This document shows positions 1-8,510 of a stretch of 64,000 nt of DNA, piece by piece; position 1 is the stretch's first letter, and every line of letters begins with the position of its first letter. A program made the translations under genes and the position numbers. The stretch lies in assembly GCF_900156865.1 (NCBI RefSeq), contig NZ_LT732529.1:1267784-1331783 (forward strand). Reading direction: 5' to 3'. This stretch comes from Litchfieldia sinesaloumensis. Its GTDB lineage: Bacteria; Bacillota; Bacilli; Bacillales; Bacillaceae_L. The notes below the pieces were generated by a model, which was not told where the DNA came from, made no database searches, and worked only from the letters and a program-made list of their open reading frames with translations.

Positions 1-1239
1 AAAGTGCAAGTCTCCTCTGGGGAGGTTCTTTTTATGCTCCAAGGTTTTTAGAATCATTTGCTTTAATTTTTTTTGATAAGGAGCAATGATAGCTTTGTTC
101 TTTTCGTACTGAATAACCTCAGCATCCGTTGGTTTTCGAGCTTTCTTAAAGACGGGATAAGCAAAACGATTTTCTTTTCCAAATTCGGATTCTGCAGATC
201 CTTCTTTGTCCGTATGGACTAATTCCATCGCTTCAAGCTTTGAATAATCGCTGTTTTTACTTTTTCGAGACGAACCTTGGGCAATTCCTAGCGCTTGGTC
301 ACCCTCTTCGCCTTCTCTCGCGCCCTCGCCCATTAGATTAGTTTTAGAGCCTTGTTCTAAATCAAATTGTAAAAAGCTTTTGGTAGGTGTGCTTGTTTCT
401 CGATGCCACGTCTCGAATTTTTCCTCATGGATGTCCTCGTCGCCTTTTTTTACATCATCAAGCTCATCGTTATTTTTCAGTTTATCTTTCCGTTTCAGGT
501 CATCAATTGTTAAGCCTTCCTCAAGCCGTTCATAATCCAGCTCAGGCAAATGAAAATACGTATTTAACATGTCTTCGTCAAGGACATCTTCTAAAACGTC
601 AACAATCTCTCGACAAAGAGAACCAATCTCTTTTGTTGATTTTGCGTCGAATACTTTTTCAATTTGTCTTCGAAGAAACGGAACCACAAGATCAATCTTT
701 TCCTGAATCGGAGGAATATCTTCAAGTGGTGATTGTGCTGTTAAAAGTATAAATAGCGCATTAAATAAAGCATCCGTTGGTACACTTTTGACCATATTTA
801 CATGGAGTTGGTCTTGATAGTACTTACGGTATATACGACGTCGCTCCGTAAACGATTTTCGAGTTCCTGGACGTTCTTTAGTGCAAAGCTCTTCGAGACG
901 AAAGTCTTCAAAAAGCATCAATAATTGCTTTGCAAACTTCGGTAGTTCAGAGCTTTTGCAGAATGTTAAATATCGGTCGATTTCTTTAAAATCCGTGTAT
1001 TTTATACTGCCAATTGTTCGTAAAAACACATCGCTAAGTAATCCGTTTCGTTTGTCATTCGCTGGTCGATTATCCCAAAAATGGCTAATGATGATTTTTT
1101 GTTGAATCGGGTCCAGGTATGACTTGTAGCCTAACTCAATTTCAAGTTCGGGATTTTTTGAGATTGTTTTGGCAAGGTCTGATAACTCCATGAACAAGAA
1201 GGAGTCTACCTTCTTATCATTAAATTGAATAAATCTCAT
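1..1239 (-). CDS. yojO: VWA-domain protein, NorD/YojO-like (partial, C-terminus outside window)
   Basis: The reading frame is open from an ATG at 1239 to the window edge, giving 413 codons. The protein begins MRFIQFNDKK and is rich in charged residues, with an acidic stretch around residues 240-290. No VWA domain is visible because that domain sits at the C-terminus in this family. The identification rests on the start lying 10 bp after the MoxR-type ATPase gene in the same direction, an arrangement typical of MoxR/VWA pairs such as B. subtilis yojN-yojO. Such pairs are thought to act as chaperones inserting metal cofactors or assembling complexes. The client here is unknown. Confidence 0.8.
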   Translation of the reverse strand, partial: MRFIQFNDKKVDSFLFMELSDLAKTISKNPELEIELGYKSYLDPIQQKIIISHFWDNRPANDKRNGLLSDVFLRTIGSIKYTDFKEIDRYLTFCKSSELPKFAKQLLMLFEDFRLEELCTKERPGTRKSFTERRRIYRKYYQDQLHVNMVKSVPTDALFNALFILLTAQSPLEDIPPIQEKIDLVVPFLRRQIEKVFDAKSTKEIGSLCREIVDVLEDVLDEDMLNTYFHLPELDYERLEEGLTIDDLKRKDKLKNNDELDDVKKGDEDIHEEKFETWHRETSTPTKSFLQFDLEQGSKTNLMGEGAREGEEGDQALGIAQGSSRKSKNSDYSKLEAMELVHTDKEGSAESEFGKENRFAYPVFKKARKPTDAEVIQYEKNKAIIAPYQKKLKQMILKTLEHKKNLPRGDLHF

Positions 1240-1249
1240 TGTTAAAACC

Positions 1250-2134
1250 TCACTCAAACAGTGTTTCTGCTATATTTTTAACCGCTGCTTTCTCCCGATC
1301 GTCCTCAAGTTTTTCAATAATGCCACGTTCGATTGCTCGTAGTGGCGGCATGTACATTGCCAAATCACATGTGTCAATTAATGCACGTATTGACGCAGCT
1401 TCTTCTGAAAGCATACCCCCACGCACCTGGGTAATTAAATCGGATGACAAGGATACAAATTTATTGATTAAATTCTCATCCTGTAATTGGGTTTGTGTAT
1501 GAAGAACTTCCCTCAGCGTTTCGCCTTGAATATAGGGAACATCAATAACGACAAAGCGGTTTTTAAGTGCTTCATTCAATGGAACAGTTCCTACATAGCC
1601 TTCATTGATAGCGGCAATAACACCAAAGCCATTTTCTGCACGAACGACTTCAGCTGTAAACGGATTTGTAATCATTTTCCGGTAATCAAGAACTCCATTT
1701 AAGATTGGAAGTGTTTCCGGCTTCGCCATATTAATTTCATCAATGTAAAGCAAGTAGCCTTTCTTCATTGCATTGATGACAGGGCCTGACACAAATTCAA
1801 TTTTCATTTTCCCATCATGTTCTTGGATCGTTTTATAGCCTAGTAAAGCTTCAGCATCCAGGTCGACTGAACAGTTGATGCTGTACATTGGTTGTGCAAA
1901 TAATTGGGAAATGGTTTCGGCAAGCTTTGTTTTTCCAGATCCAGTTGGACCTTTTAGTAGCACATTCTTTCCGATACTTAATGCAATGACCGCATCACGA
2001 ATAATATTGATATCAGAAGGAGTGTACCCTCCTTTACCGATTAATAACTCATCACCCGAAACGCGGCTCTTTCTATTTGAAATATCTGTTTGTATAGTAG
2101 CTGGTAAGTTTAAATCTTCAAGTTGAATTGTCAT
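1250..2134 (-). CDS. yojN: MoxR-family AAA+ ATPase (YojN-like)
   Basis: A 294-residue AAA+ protein. The Walker A motif GPTGSGKT lies near residue 62 and the Walker B motif YLLYIDEIN near residue 129, followed by a sensor-1 region ([10 protein letters not shown]) and an arginine-rich lid. Members of the MoxR/NorQ group work with a VWA partner to remodel or activate a client complex. The partner gene follows after 10 bp, so the two are almost certainly co-transcribed and yojN is first. The ATG start follows GAGAGGA at a rather long spacing of about 12 nt. The family assignment is firm; the physiological target is not known. Confidence 0.92.
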   Translation of the reverse strand: MTIQLEDLNLPATIQTDISNRKSRVSGDELLIGKGGYTPSDINIIRDAVIALSIGKNVLLKGPTGSGKTKLAETISQLFAQPMYSINCSVDLDAEALLGYKTIQEHDGKMKIEFVSGPVINAMKKGYLLYIDEINMAKPETLPILNGVLDYRKMITNPFTAEVVRAENGFGVIAAINEGYVGTVPLNEALKNRFVVIDVPYIQGETLREVLHTQTQLQDENLINKFVSLSSDLITQVRGGMLSEEAASIRALIDTCDLAMYMPPLRAIERGIIEKLEDDREKAAVKNIAETLFE

Positions 2135-2251
2135 GAAGCATCAAATCCTCTCGTATATATCTAATATCCACCCGTATTTTACAGAAGTTTGAACGGCGTC
2201 GCAATGAATTCACCTTAATTTCATCTATTTGTGACTTTTTTGGTGAAGATA

Positions 2252-2260
2252 TGGTATGAT
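2252..2260 (+). promoter_or_regulatory. extended -10 promoter of putative antisense RNA
   Basis: TGGTATGAT is a perfect TGn-extended -10 element reading rightward, placing a transcript start near 2267. No good -35 hexamer is visible, as is usual for extended -10 promoters. The transcript would run towards the 3' end of the convergent toxin gene. Confidence 0.5.
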
Positions 2261-2266
2261 TATTGT

Positions 2267-2406
2267 AAATACTCGTAAAATACAAATAGACCGCAGATGT
2301 TGGCAGCATCTACGGTCTAGCAATAGATTGGTCCCACTAAGAGGATCAGCCTAAGATGAAATAGACCTCACCCGATTTTTAGCGGAAAAAGGGAGGTCTA
2401 TTTTTT
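2267..2406 (+). ncRNA. putative antisense RNA antitoxin (about 140 nt)
   Basis: This RNA is inferred from the extended -10 element at 2252-2260 and a rightward intrinsic terminator at 2360-2406. The terminator stem is AATAGACCTC/GAGGTCTATT, followed by seven T. It contains no credible ORF. It would overlap the last codons and the whole 3' untranslated region of the convergent 28-codon toxin gene. That is the layout of Bacillus type I systems such as TxpA/RatA, where an antisense RNA pairs with the 3' end of the toxin mRNA. Its existence is an inference from signals only. Confidence 0.5.
2287..2319 (-). terminator. terminator of the toxin mRNA
   Basis: A 13-bp stem (TAGACCGYAGATG and its complement) with a 7-nt loop is followed on the minus strand by the T-rich tract ATTTGTATTTT. 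It would end the toxin mRNA about 80-110 nt beyond the stop codon, leaving a long 3' untranslated region facing the antisense RNA. Confidence 0.6.
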
Positions 2407-2484
2407 ATTGTTGTCAAAAGATAAAATCGCAACAACAAGCGACGCGAACGAAAGCATAATCACTAGACTTTCATAAATCGTCAT
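2398..2484 (-). CDS. putative holin-like toxin (type I toxin-antitoxin), 28 aa
   Basis: The 28-codon gene encodes a peptide that starts MTIYESLVIMLSFASLVV, continues as one hydrophobic helix and ends FDNNKK. This matches the widespread Firmicutes putative holin-like toxin family: short N-terminus, a single transmembrane helix, then a charged tail. The ATG follows a strong GGGGGTGAT ribosome site. Peptides of this type are expected to insert in the membrane and depolarise the cell when overproduced. The stop codon lies inside the terminator of the convergent antisense RNA, so mRNA and RNA would pair at their 3' ends. It is too short for ordinary ORF calling. Confidence 0.8.
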   Translation of the reverse strand: MTIYESLVIMLSFASLVVAILSFDNNKK

Positions 2485-2550
2485 ATAGGCATCACCCCCT
2501 TTCTCTGGGAGCTTAGCCGACCACCCTTATGGACAACCTATTGCATATTA

Positions 2551-2556
2551 ATTATA
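2551..2556 (-). promoter_or_regulatory. -10 box of toxin gene promoter
   Basis: A perfect TATAAT reads leftward about 65 bp upstream of the toxin ATG. The -35 region (TGTGTT at 17 bp) is weak. The leader between promoter and start is G-rich and may fold, as is common for type I toxin mRNAs. Confidence 0.5.
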
Positions 2557-2598
2557 GCACATTTTACCATACGAACACACGTTTCATTTTGAGAAACA

Positions 2599-3837
2599 CT
2601 AAAATTGGTTCTTTATACTCATAAGTGCACCATCAAGATTGGCTTTAATAGCATCCTCTTTCTTATTGAGATGATCACCAATATACGATACAAGTTCATT
2701 ATCGAAAGCTAAACCACTTGCAAATTGACGTTTGATAAAACGCTCAGCCTCTTCAAACGATGAAAACTTTGCATCCATTGTTTTCTTATCATGGTGAATC
2801 ACCCATTTGTCCTCTTTCTTAAATACAAATGACTTTTCCCCTTTACGATTCACAAAAAGTGTTCCGTTTTCGTTTTCTTTTACGTTCAGCTGATTTTCAG
2901 GAGCGTCATGTCGAATTGCATATAATGGGAATGTGTTCTTTACAAAAAGCTCAAAAGCAGAATCGCCTATTGAACATCCAGATGCCTTTGGATGTCCCCC
3001 ACCACCATACCGTTTCGCAAATTCTGAGACATCTACATCATCGTGTATTGTACGAAGCCCGATTTTTTTTGTGCCCACATTCAGAATCGCAATTAAGTCC
3101 AGATGTGGATTTAGTTTTCCAAGCGCATTTCCTAGTTCAGAAATATATTGCTCCGCATGGACTACTCCAACACAATATTCTTCAACAAACGTTTGTACAA
3201 TCTGTCGATTCTTTGAATTAATGTAGCGCTCAATTTTTTTATCCTCAGTATCTAATAGGAATTCTTCGCCCTCTGTTAACTCAAAGGAATCACGATTTTT
3301 TTGAAGTCTATCAAGCATTTTAGCTTCGAATTCTTCAATCCCAATGATAAAAAATAAATCATTTAATCGCTTCGCACGGACTTGGTTTTCTGACTCCCAT
3401 TCCCACGTATCATAAAGTCTAACTAGCTCAATAAATTCTTCTAATCCTTTATGTTCGGCTATCAGATTTTTTTCCCGAAGAAACTCATAATATAGGGAAG
3501 TTGCACATGTTTTCTTACCTGAATCATATTCAGCTTGTACAAAACCCCAATCATATTTATTAAAATGCATCGCCGTTTTATGATGGTCAACCATCTGTAT
3601 GTAGTGCCCTGCTTTATGACGCTTTTCTAATGCTTTTTCATTTTTGTCATTAACAGCCAAATCAGTTATGTAGATCTTTGCTTGATTGTGTTCAGTATTT
3701 TCAATATATTTTTCTACACGCTCGTTTAAATTACGATAAGAGCAATAGGAAACATCAACTTCTTCACCAAAAGCAAGTTTGGCTACTAGTCCACATCCTA
3801 CTCCATCTAAATCACTATCTGAAAATAACTTTATCAA
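2599..3837 (-). CDS. nrnB: DHH-family nanoRNase/phosphodiesterase, NrnB-like
   Basis: A 412-residue DHH/DHHA1 protein. The N-terminus SDSDLDGVGC carries the first metal-binding aspartates, VDHHKT near residue 87 is the DHH motif, and YGGGGHPKASGC around residue 280 is the DHHA1 substrate-binding motif. In B. subtilis the closest counterpart by architecture is YngD (NrnB), which degrades short RNA oligomers. Some relatives cleave pAp or cyclic dinucleotides. The start is a TTG at 3837 preceded by AAAGGGGG. It appears to be a single-gene unit. The enzyme class is clear; the exact substrate is not. Confidence 0.85.
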   Translation of the reverse strand: MIKLFSDSDLDGVGCGLVAKLAFGEEVDVSYCSYRNLNERVEKYIENTEHNQAKIYITDLAVNDKNEKALEKRHKAGHYIQMVDHHKTAMHFNKYDWGFVQAEYDSGKKTCATSLYYEFLREKNLIAEHKGLEEFIELVRLYDTWEWESENQVRAKRLNDLFFIIGIEEFEAKMLDRLQKNRDSFELTEGEEFLLDTEDKKIERYINSKNRQIVQTFVEEYCVGVVHAEQYISELGNALGKLNPHLDLIAILNVGTKKIGLRTIHDDVDVSEFAKRYGGGGHPKASGCSIGDSAFELFVKNTFPLYAIRHDAPENQLNVKENENGTLFVNRKGEKSFVFKKEDKWVIHHDKKTMDAKFSSFEEAERFIKRQFASGLAFDNELVSYIGDHLNKKEDAIKANLDGALMSIKNQF

Positions 3838-4020
3838 GTCGAATTCCCCCTTTACTCCTAGTTTCGATTACAATTACGTTTTTCATACACATTTACTACT
3901 TTACACTAAAAAGGTAAAAAGAACGAGTCCCCAATTCTACTGATAAAATTTCGCATTCAACGTGGTCATTTTTGTGATATAATCCATTAATCTAAGATGG
4001 AAGGTAAAAGGAAAGATACT

Positions 4021-5385
4021 ATGAATCAAACATTTAATCTAAAAGAGAAAAATAAGTTATTTTTTCAAATTCTCTTCCCGATTCTCGTAACCCAAATCGG
4101 ATTAAATCTAATGAATTTTGTTGATACAATGATGTCAGGTCGTGCTGGCGCATATGATCTTGCTGGCGTTGCAATAGGTTCAAGTTTGTGGGTTCCGGTG
4201 TATACAGGCTTAACGGGAATCCTATTGGCAATTACACCGATTATTGCGCAATATGTTGGTGCAAAACAACGGGATAAGGTTCCGTATTCCGTCATGCAAG
4301 GAGTCTATATTTCAGTCGTTATTGCATTAGTTGTTACTGTAATTGGTGGATTTTTGTTAAATCCGATATTAGATTTAATGAAGCTTGAATCAGAGGTTCG
4401 TGAAATCGCAAAAGAATACTTAATCGGACTGTCATTTGGAATTGTGCCACTTTTTATTTATTCTGTATTGAGGTCATTCATTGATGCCCTTGGTCATACT
4501 CGTGTAACGATGATTATTACGCTGTCTTCACTACCGATAAATGTGATATTCAATTATCTATTGATTTTTGGAAAGTTTGGCTTTCCTGAACTGGGTGGTG
4601 CTGGGGCCGGCTATGCAACAGCCATTACGTACTGGCTCATTGTGGTATTATCCATTTGGATTATTTTAAGTAGGACACCGTTTTCGGAATATCGTGTTTT
4701 CGGCAAACTCTATTCAGTATCGTTTTCAAGCTGGGGCGAAATCTTAAAGCTCGGGTTACCAATTGGATTTGCGATCTTTTTTGAAACTAGTATTTTCTCT
4801 GCAGTGACGTTGCTAATGAGTGAATTTAGTACAATTACAATTGCTGCACACCAAGTAGCGATTAATTTTTCGACTTTACTCTATATGATACCATTAAGCA
4901 TTTCAATGGCACTTACAATCGTGGTTGGTTATGAGATTGGTGCAAAAAGGTTTAATGACGCTAAACAATACAGTTTACTCGGTATTTGTATTGCGGTGGT
5001 GATGGCACTAGTTTGTGCATCAATTATCATAGTTCTTCAAGAGCCAATCGCAAAAATGTATTCGACGGATACTGCTGTAATTGAATTGACAACGCAGTTT
5101 TTAATTTATGCCATCTTCTTCCAACTATCTGATGCAATTGCTGCACCTATCCAAGGGGCACTTCGTGGATATAAAGATGTGAATACCACTTTCGTAATGA
5201 CACTTATCTCTTATTGGGTAATTGGCTTGCCTGTCGGGTATGCACTAGCAAATTTGACGACTCTCGGAGCGTTTGGATATTGGATTGGATTAATTGTTGG
5301 TCTAGCAGCTGGCGCAATTACTTTATCGGGTCGATTGCTAAGCGTACAGAGAAAAACTGCAAGGTTGGATTTGGGTACGGAGTAA
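4021..5385 (+). CDS. yojI: MATE-family multidrug/Na+ antiporter, YojI-like
   Basis: A 454-residue, 12-helix transporter with two MatE repeats. The N-terminal motif NFVDTMMSG and the segment AGVAIGSSLWVPVYTG match Bacillus YojI/NorM-like proteins. It is expected to export cationic compounds across the membrane in exchange for Na+ or H+. An upstream in-frame ATG at 3997 exists, but the ATG at 4021 has the better spaced AAAGGAAAG ribosome site and is preferred. A strong terminator follows, so it is monocistronic. The neighbourhood (yojN/yojO, bshB2, yojF) supports the yojI assignment. Confidence 0.9.
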   Translation: MNQTFNLKEKNKLFFQILFPILVTQIGLNLMNFVDTMMSGRAGAYDLAGVAIGSSLWVPVYTGLTGILLAITPIIAQYVGAKQRDKVPYSVMQGVYISVVIALVVTVIGGFLLNPILDLMKLESEVREIAKEYLIGLSFGIVPLFIYSVLRSFIDALGHTRVTMIITLSSLPINVIFNYLLIFGKFGFPELGGAGAGYATAITYWLIVVLSIWIILSRTPFSEYRVFGKLYSVSFSSWGEILKLGLPIGFAIFFETSIFSAVTLLMSEFSTITIAAHQVAINFSTLLYMIPLSISMALTIVVGYEIGAKRFNDAKQYSLLGICIAVVMALVCASIIIVLQEPIAKMYSTDTAVIELTTQFLIYAIFFQLSDAIAAPIQGALRGYKDVNTTFVMTLISYWVIGLPVGYALANLTTLGAFGYWIGLIVGLAAGAITLSGRLLSVQRKTARLDLGTE

Positions 5386-5393
5386 ATGAAACG

Positions 5394-5427
5394 GGGATGG
5401 CCACTATTTGTGGGCATCCCTTTTTTG
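5394..5427 (+). terminator. rho-independent terminator after the MATE gene
   Basis: An 11-bp stem (GGGATGGCCAC/GTGGGCATCCC) with a 5-nt loop is followed by seven T. Confidence 0.9.
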
Positions 5428-5452
5428 TTTAAAATCAAACTGGTTATACTTA

Positions 5453-5558
5453 TTAGGAGCTAAACGATATAGCACGCCACCGTGAAACGATAAATGGTAT
5501 CCCGATTAGGAGCCAAATGATATAGTACGCCACCCCTAAATAGGTATACCGATCACCC
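5453..5558. repeat. two tandem 53-bp direct repeats
   Basis: The block TTAGGAGCYAAAYGATATAG followed by YACGCCACC occurs at 5453 and again at 5506. The second half of each unit is more diverged (GGTATCCCGAT versus GGTATACCGAT). There is no ORF. The period is close to that of the 52-bp array at 22997, but the sequence is different. Confidence 0.7.
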
Positions 5559-5568
5559 CAGTCAAGCG

Positions 5569-6402
5569 TTACTCCCCCATCAACTCATTCAGATAAGCTA
5601 TCTCATCCTGGTGGGAGAATCTACTCTCGTGGGGAGTTTCTAGTACAAATGGAATTTCACCAAATATAGAACTCGAGAGGAGCTCTTTAATTTGCTCTAC
5701 CTTAATTTCTCCGTACGGAATATTGGCGTGGCGGTCCTTCATTGATCTTGTTGGGTATGCAGAATTATTTAAGTGTACGGCTTTTAGATGTTCAAAATAC
5801 CCAAGCTCTATTCCTTTTGCTTCGACATCACTCCAATTATCACCGGTCCATACACCACTAGCGAACACATGACATGTATCGAGGCAAAAGCCTATTTTAT
5901 CAGGATAGTCTGTTAGTTGTCTGATTTGGACGAGCTCCTCAATTGTTGTTCCAGTCGGTCCGCTTTTTCCTGCATTATTTTCTAACAACGCCAATGCTTC
6001 TCCATCCCACCTCGATAGAACATCATTTAAGGTTTGTATCATTCGCTGATAGCCTTCGAGAGGATTTTCAGTGTTCTTTAAGACGCCAAAATGAACGACT
6101 ACGCCTATGGATCCGCACTCATTTGCGATCTCTAAATCATTTAGTAGAGAGTCTTGAACAAGCTGAATTTGTTTCTCATCTGCGACTAGGTTTGTTGGAT
6201 AAGGAGTGTGTGCGATTGTTAGTAAATCGTGTTCCTTGCAAAACTCTGCACATTCTATTGCATCACGTCTATCATATTTTTTTACAGATAAACTTCGAGG
6301 ATTCTTCGGAAAATATTGAAAAGAGCGTGCACCTATTTTCGTTGCGTGCCGTGCCGCACCTAAGTAGCCATCACGTATACTGATATGACTTCCAAATCTC
6401 AT
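5569..6402 (-). CDS. nfo: endonuclease IV (deoxyribonuclease IV) family AP endonuclease
   Basis: A 277-residue TIM-barrel AP endonuclease that cleaves DNA 5' to abasic sites in base excision repair. Zinc-ligand and fold motifs are all present in order: GSHISI at the N-terminus, AHTPYPTN, VVHFGVLKN, LLENNAGKSGPTGTT, GFCLDTCHVFASG, HLNNS, RHANIPYGEI and VLETPHE. The ATG at 6402 has AGGAGA seven bases upstream; a longer frame to 6447 lacks such a site. The length is slightly short of the usual 280-297. It is probably a single gene. Confidence 0.93.
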   Translation of the reverse strand: MRFGSHISIRDGYLGAARHATKIGARSFQYFPKNPRSLSVKKYDRRDAIECAEFCKEHDLLTIAHTPYPTNLVADEKQIQLVQDSLLNDLEIANECGSIGVVVHFGVLKNTENPLEGYQRMIQTLNDVLSRWDGEALALLENNAGKSGPTGTTIEELVQIRQLTDYPDKIGFCLDTCHVFASGVWTGDNWSDVEAKGIELGYFEHLKAVHLNNSAYPTRSMKDRHANIPYGEIKVEQIKELLSSSIFGEIPFVLETPHESRFSHQDEIAYLNELMGE

Positions 6403-6496
6403 ATATTCGTCTCCTAATTTACATATACACTTAGATTTTTCAAACAACGTAGGAAATATTCAGTTAGTGGGCATACTAGATTTTGAGGTGGGAAAA

Positions 6497-6625
6497 TTGG
6501 AAAAGTTTACATTCAAGGATGAAGTTGTTTTAAATAAGTCAATTGAAGAATTAGAAGAGGAAATGGGTTTGTATATTGTATCCCCAGAAAAGCTTAGTTC
6601 AATAGCAGAAGATGATGAACAATAA
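6497..6625 (+). CDS. small acidic hypothetical protein, 42 aa
   Basis: The reading frame starts with TTG at 6497 and has GAGGTGGG placed correctly upstream. It encodes MEKFTFKDEVVLNKSIEELE and continues to a DDEQ end. The peptide is acidic and helical, with no Cys and no membrane segment. It ends directly at a terminator hairpin, which supports it being a real transcript. The family is not recognised. Confidence 0.55.
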   Translation: MEKFTFKDEVVLNKSIEELEEEMGLYIVSPEKLSSIAEDDEQ

Positions 6626-6658
6626 ACAAAGAGCGAAATCCATGTTTCGCTCTTTGTT
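6625..6658. terminator. bidirectional terminator hairpin
   Basis: A 14-bp perfect stem (AACAAAGAGCGAAA and its complement) with a 6-nt loop lies between the rightward 42-codon gene and the leftward gene at 6673. It could serve both. Confidence 0.8.
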
Positions 6659-6672
6659 CTAAATGTATGAGT

Positions 6673-6957
6673 TTACACGTTTTTTACCTTTTCCATTTCT
6701 TCTAGGTAAATGTGCTGGAGACTTAGCTTCTCTTCAATCGGTAAGCTAGAGTCGAATATTCGTTTACATGCCAAAAAAAATTTTTCATATGGCGTTTTGC
6801 GGAGTCTCGGGTGGGTTAATTCATCAAGCAGATCTCTTCGAATAGTAAACCGAAGAATATCTTCACTACTTAAGTCCTTTTGCCAAAGTCTCCGATTATT
6901 CCAAAGAGACTGATAAGCTTTTAAGAGCTGATCAAAACCTACAGGATAATTCTCCAT
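6673..6957 (-). CDS. hypothetical protein, 94 aa
   Basis: A 94-residue soluble, charged, probably all-helical protein starting MENYPVGFDQLLKAYQSLW. No known domain was recognised. It lies 46 bp downstream of bshB2 in the same direction, so it may be the last gene of the yojF-bshB2 transcript, with the terminator at 6625-6658 behind it. No function can be proposed from sequence alone. Confidence 0.7.
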   Translation of the reverse strand: MENYPVGFDQLLKAYQSLWNNRRLWQKDLSSEDILRFTIRRDLLDELTHPRLRKTPYEKFFLACKRIFDSSLPIEEKLSLQHIYLEEMEKVKNV

Positions 6958-7003
6958 ATTTGTAAGAGCCCCTTTTGTCTAAGAGCCAAACGAGCTCCAA
7001 GTA

Positions 7004-7669
7004 TTAATCATCAAATTTATATGTCCAATAGACTTCTTTTCGTAGCCACTCAATCATTTCACTGTCATGACCTTCGACTTTTTGAAGTAAGTTCCCCATT
7101 AAACCTTCTGTTTGGGAGCGATGTGCTTTTAATGTTGCAATTTTCTTTTCGAGTACTTCACTTACGTCAAATTCAACATCGTGTTCACCGATTTTTTCGA
7201 CACGGTTATGGGTAATTGCCTTACAATAAACGACTGGTCGATTTTCTTTCGGAATGCGCTTAACAGCACGGATTGTAGCCTCTCCTGTCGCATCATGGTC
7301 TGGATGAACACCGTGACCTGGATAGAACGTAATGACAAGTGAAGGATTCACATCTTTAATGATTTCTTCGATGGTGTCTGCAATATCTTCTGGATCTAAG
7401 AATTCCAATGTTTTATCGCGGTAACCTAACATACGTAAATCAGAGATACCGCAGGCTTTACATGCATCTCTTAGCTCTTTTTTGCGTATTTCTGGCAAGG
7501 TCTCCCGGGTTGCGAAAAACGGATTACCAAGATTTCTACCCATTTCACCAAGTGTGAGGCAGGCATATGTAACTGGAACCCCTTTTTCTGTATTTAAACT
7601 AATTAAACCTGACACACCAAAAGCTTCGTCATCTGGGTGTGGAAGCACGATTAATATATGTCGTTCCAT
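7004..7669 (-). CDS. bshB2: bacillithiol biosynthesis deacetylase BshB2
   Basis: A 221-residue LmbE/PIG-L zinc deacetylase. The zinc site is visible as HPDDEAFG near the N-terminus and HPDHDATG near residue 125, and the start MERHILIVLPHPDDE is diagnostic. BshB2 removes the acetyl group from GlcNAc-malate during bacillithiol synthesis, or acts on bacillithiol S-conjugates as a paralogue of BshB1. The start at 7669 has AAAGGAG upstream; the longer frame to 7714 has not. It follows yojF by 44 bp, the same order as in B. subtilis (yojF-yojG). Confidence 0.93.
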   Translation of the reverse strand: MERHILIVLPHPDDEAFGVSGLISLNTEKGVPVTYACLTLGEMGRNLGNPFFATRETLPEIRKKELRDACKACGISDLRMLGYRDKTLEFLDPEDIADTIEEIIKDVNPSLVITFYPGHGVHPDHDATGEATIRAVKRIPKENRPVVYCKAITHNRVEKIGEHDVEFDVSEVLEKKIATLKAHRSQTEGLMGNLLQKVEGHDSEMIEWLRKEVYWTYKFDD

Positions 7670-7713
7670 TTTATTACTCCTTTGTTTAAGTGTCTCTAAG
7701 CGAACAAGTGACA

Positions 7714-8064
7714 CTAAATTTTAAATGGGGTTGTGCTAATCTGAAGGGCAACAGCCAGCTTTCCTTCTTCATCATGGCCAGCTAGTAATAAACGATCCTC
7801 TTCATCTAGTTCCCAATCTGTTAATCCCTCAGCATAAATCCAGCCGATATCCATCTTAAGACCTACACGATACGGGTCGTTACCAACAATTTTCCCTTCT
7901 GAATATGTAACAAGGGCATTTCGAATGAAAGCACCTGCAGATGTTTTGCGTGCGCCTGAATGAACAGCATATGCGCCATTTGTTGTTTCAAGGTGAATAT
8001 AAACGTTTTGATTTGCAAAACGGTTGATTAAATTTTGCACATCTTCTTTTTCAATCGGTTTCAA
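7714..8064 (-). CDS. yojF: YojF family protein (DUF1806)
   Basis: A 116-residue protein. The stretch NVYIHLETTNGAY near the N-terminus and GWIYAEGLTD near residue 85 are characteristic of the YojF/DUF1806 family. Its molecular function is unknown, but it is regularly encoded just before bshB2, as here. The best start is a TTG at 8064 with GGAGG seven bases upstream; an earlier TTG at 8079 has no ribosome site. It is probably the first gene of a yojF-bshB2-(6673) transcript. Confidence 0.88.
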   Translation of the reverse strand: MKPIEKEDVQNLINRFANQNVYIHLETTNGAYAVHSGARKTSAGAFIRNALVTYSEGKIVGNDPYRVGLKMDIGWIYAEGLTDWELDEEDRLLLAGHDEEGKLAVALQISTTPFKI

Positions 8065-8175
8065 ATGTGAATCCTCCAAACTCTAAAGTATCATATTTAA
8101 ATATTACCGATTTTATCGATAAAATTCCAATATTGCGTACTACAAATTGAAAATACAACTAAAAAGTGACGAATA

Positions 8176-8184
8176 TGGTATGAT
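8176..8184 (+). promoter_or_regulatory. extended -10 promoter
   Basis: TGGTATGAT precedes the rightward gene at 8233 by about 50 bp. The same nine bases occur at 2252-2260. Confidence 0.5.
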
Positions 8185-8232
8185 TTTCTATGTATTGGGT
8201 ATATTACCTATGTGAAGAAGGTGGTGAACAAA

Positions 8233-8469
8233 TTGGCTGCTAGAGAAAATATTGAATTAGTGAATAATATGGAATTCGGCATTACGTCTAAATTCGTTCC
8301 AAATTTATGTGAAGCAAAGACTTTAAAAGTTGTTGAGATAAATAATACATCTGTCCGTATTGAACTAGAGTCGAAGCAAAAAGGGGTTTTTCCACTCTCC
8401 CATTTTCAATACTTAATTCGTCATGGGGCCTTAGTCGTTTCCAAGGATGAAGGAGAAGAAACGGCCTAA
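8233..8469 (+). CDS. hypothetical protein, 78 aa
   Basis: The start is a TTG at 8233 with AAGGTGG upstream; the in-frame GTG at 8212 overlaps that ribosome site and is unlikely. The protein (MAARENIELVNNMEFG onwards) looks like a small beta-rich domain, with the segment KVVEINNTSVRIELESKQ resembling small KOW/SH3-like barrels. That resemblance is only an impression. It is a single gene with its own extended -10 promoter and terminator. Confidence 0.75.
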   Translation: MAARENIELVNNMEFGITSKFVPNLCEAKTLKVVEINNTSVRIELESKQKGVFPLSHFQYLIRHGALVVSKDEGEETA

Positions 8470-8476
8470 TAAAAAA

Positions 8477-8504
8477 ACAACCATCACGAGGATGGTTGTT
8501 TTTT
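8477..8504. terminator. bidirectional terminator between convergent genes
   Basis: A 9-bp stem ACAACCATC/GATGGTTGT is flanked by an A-tract on the left and a T-tract on the right. It sits between the 8233 gene and the convergent ptsH. Confidence 0.9.
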
Positions 8505-8510
8505 GTTGGA

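Noticed and set aside
1239-2126. Rightward ORFs opposite yojN
   Set aside because: They are shadow frames of a conserved AAA+ gene, with no ribosome sites.
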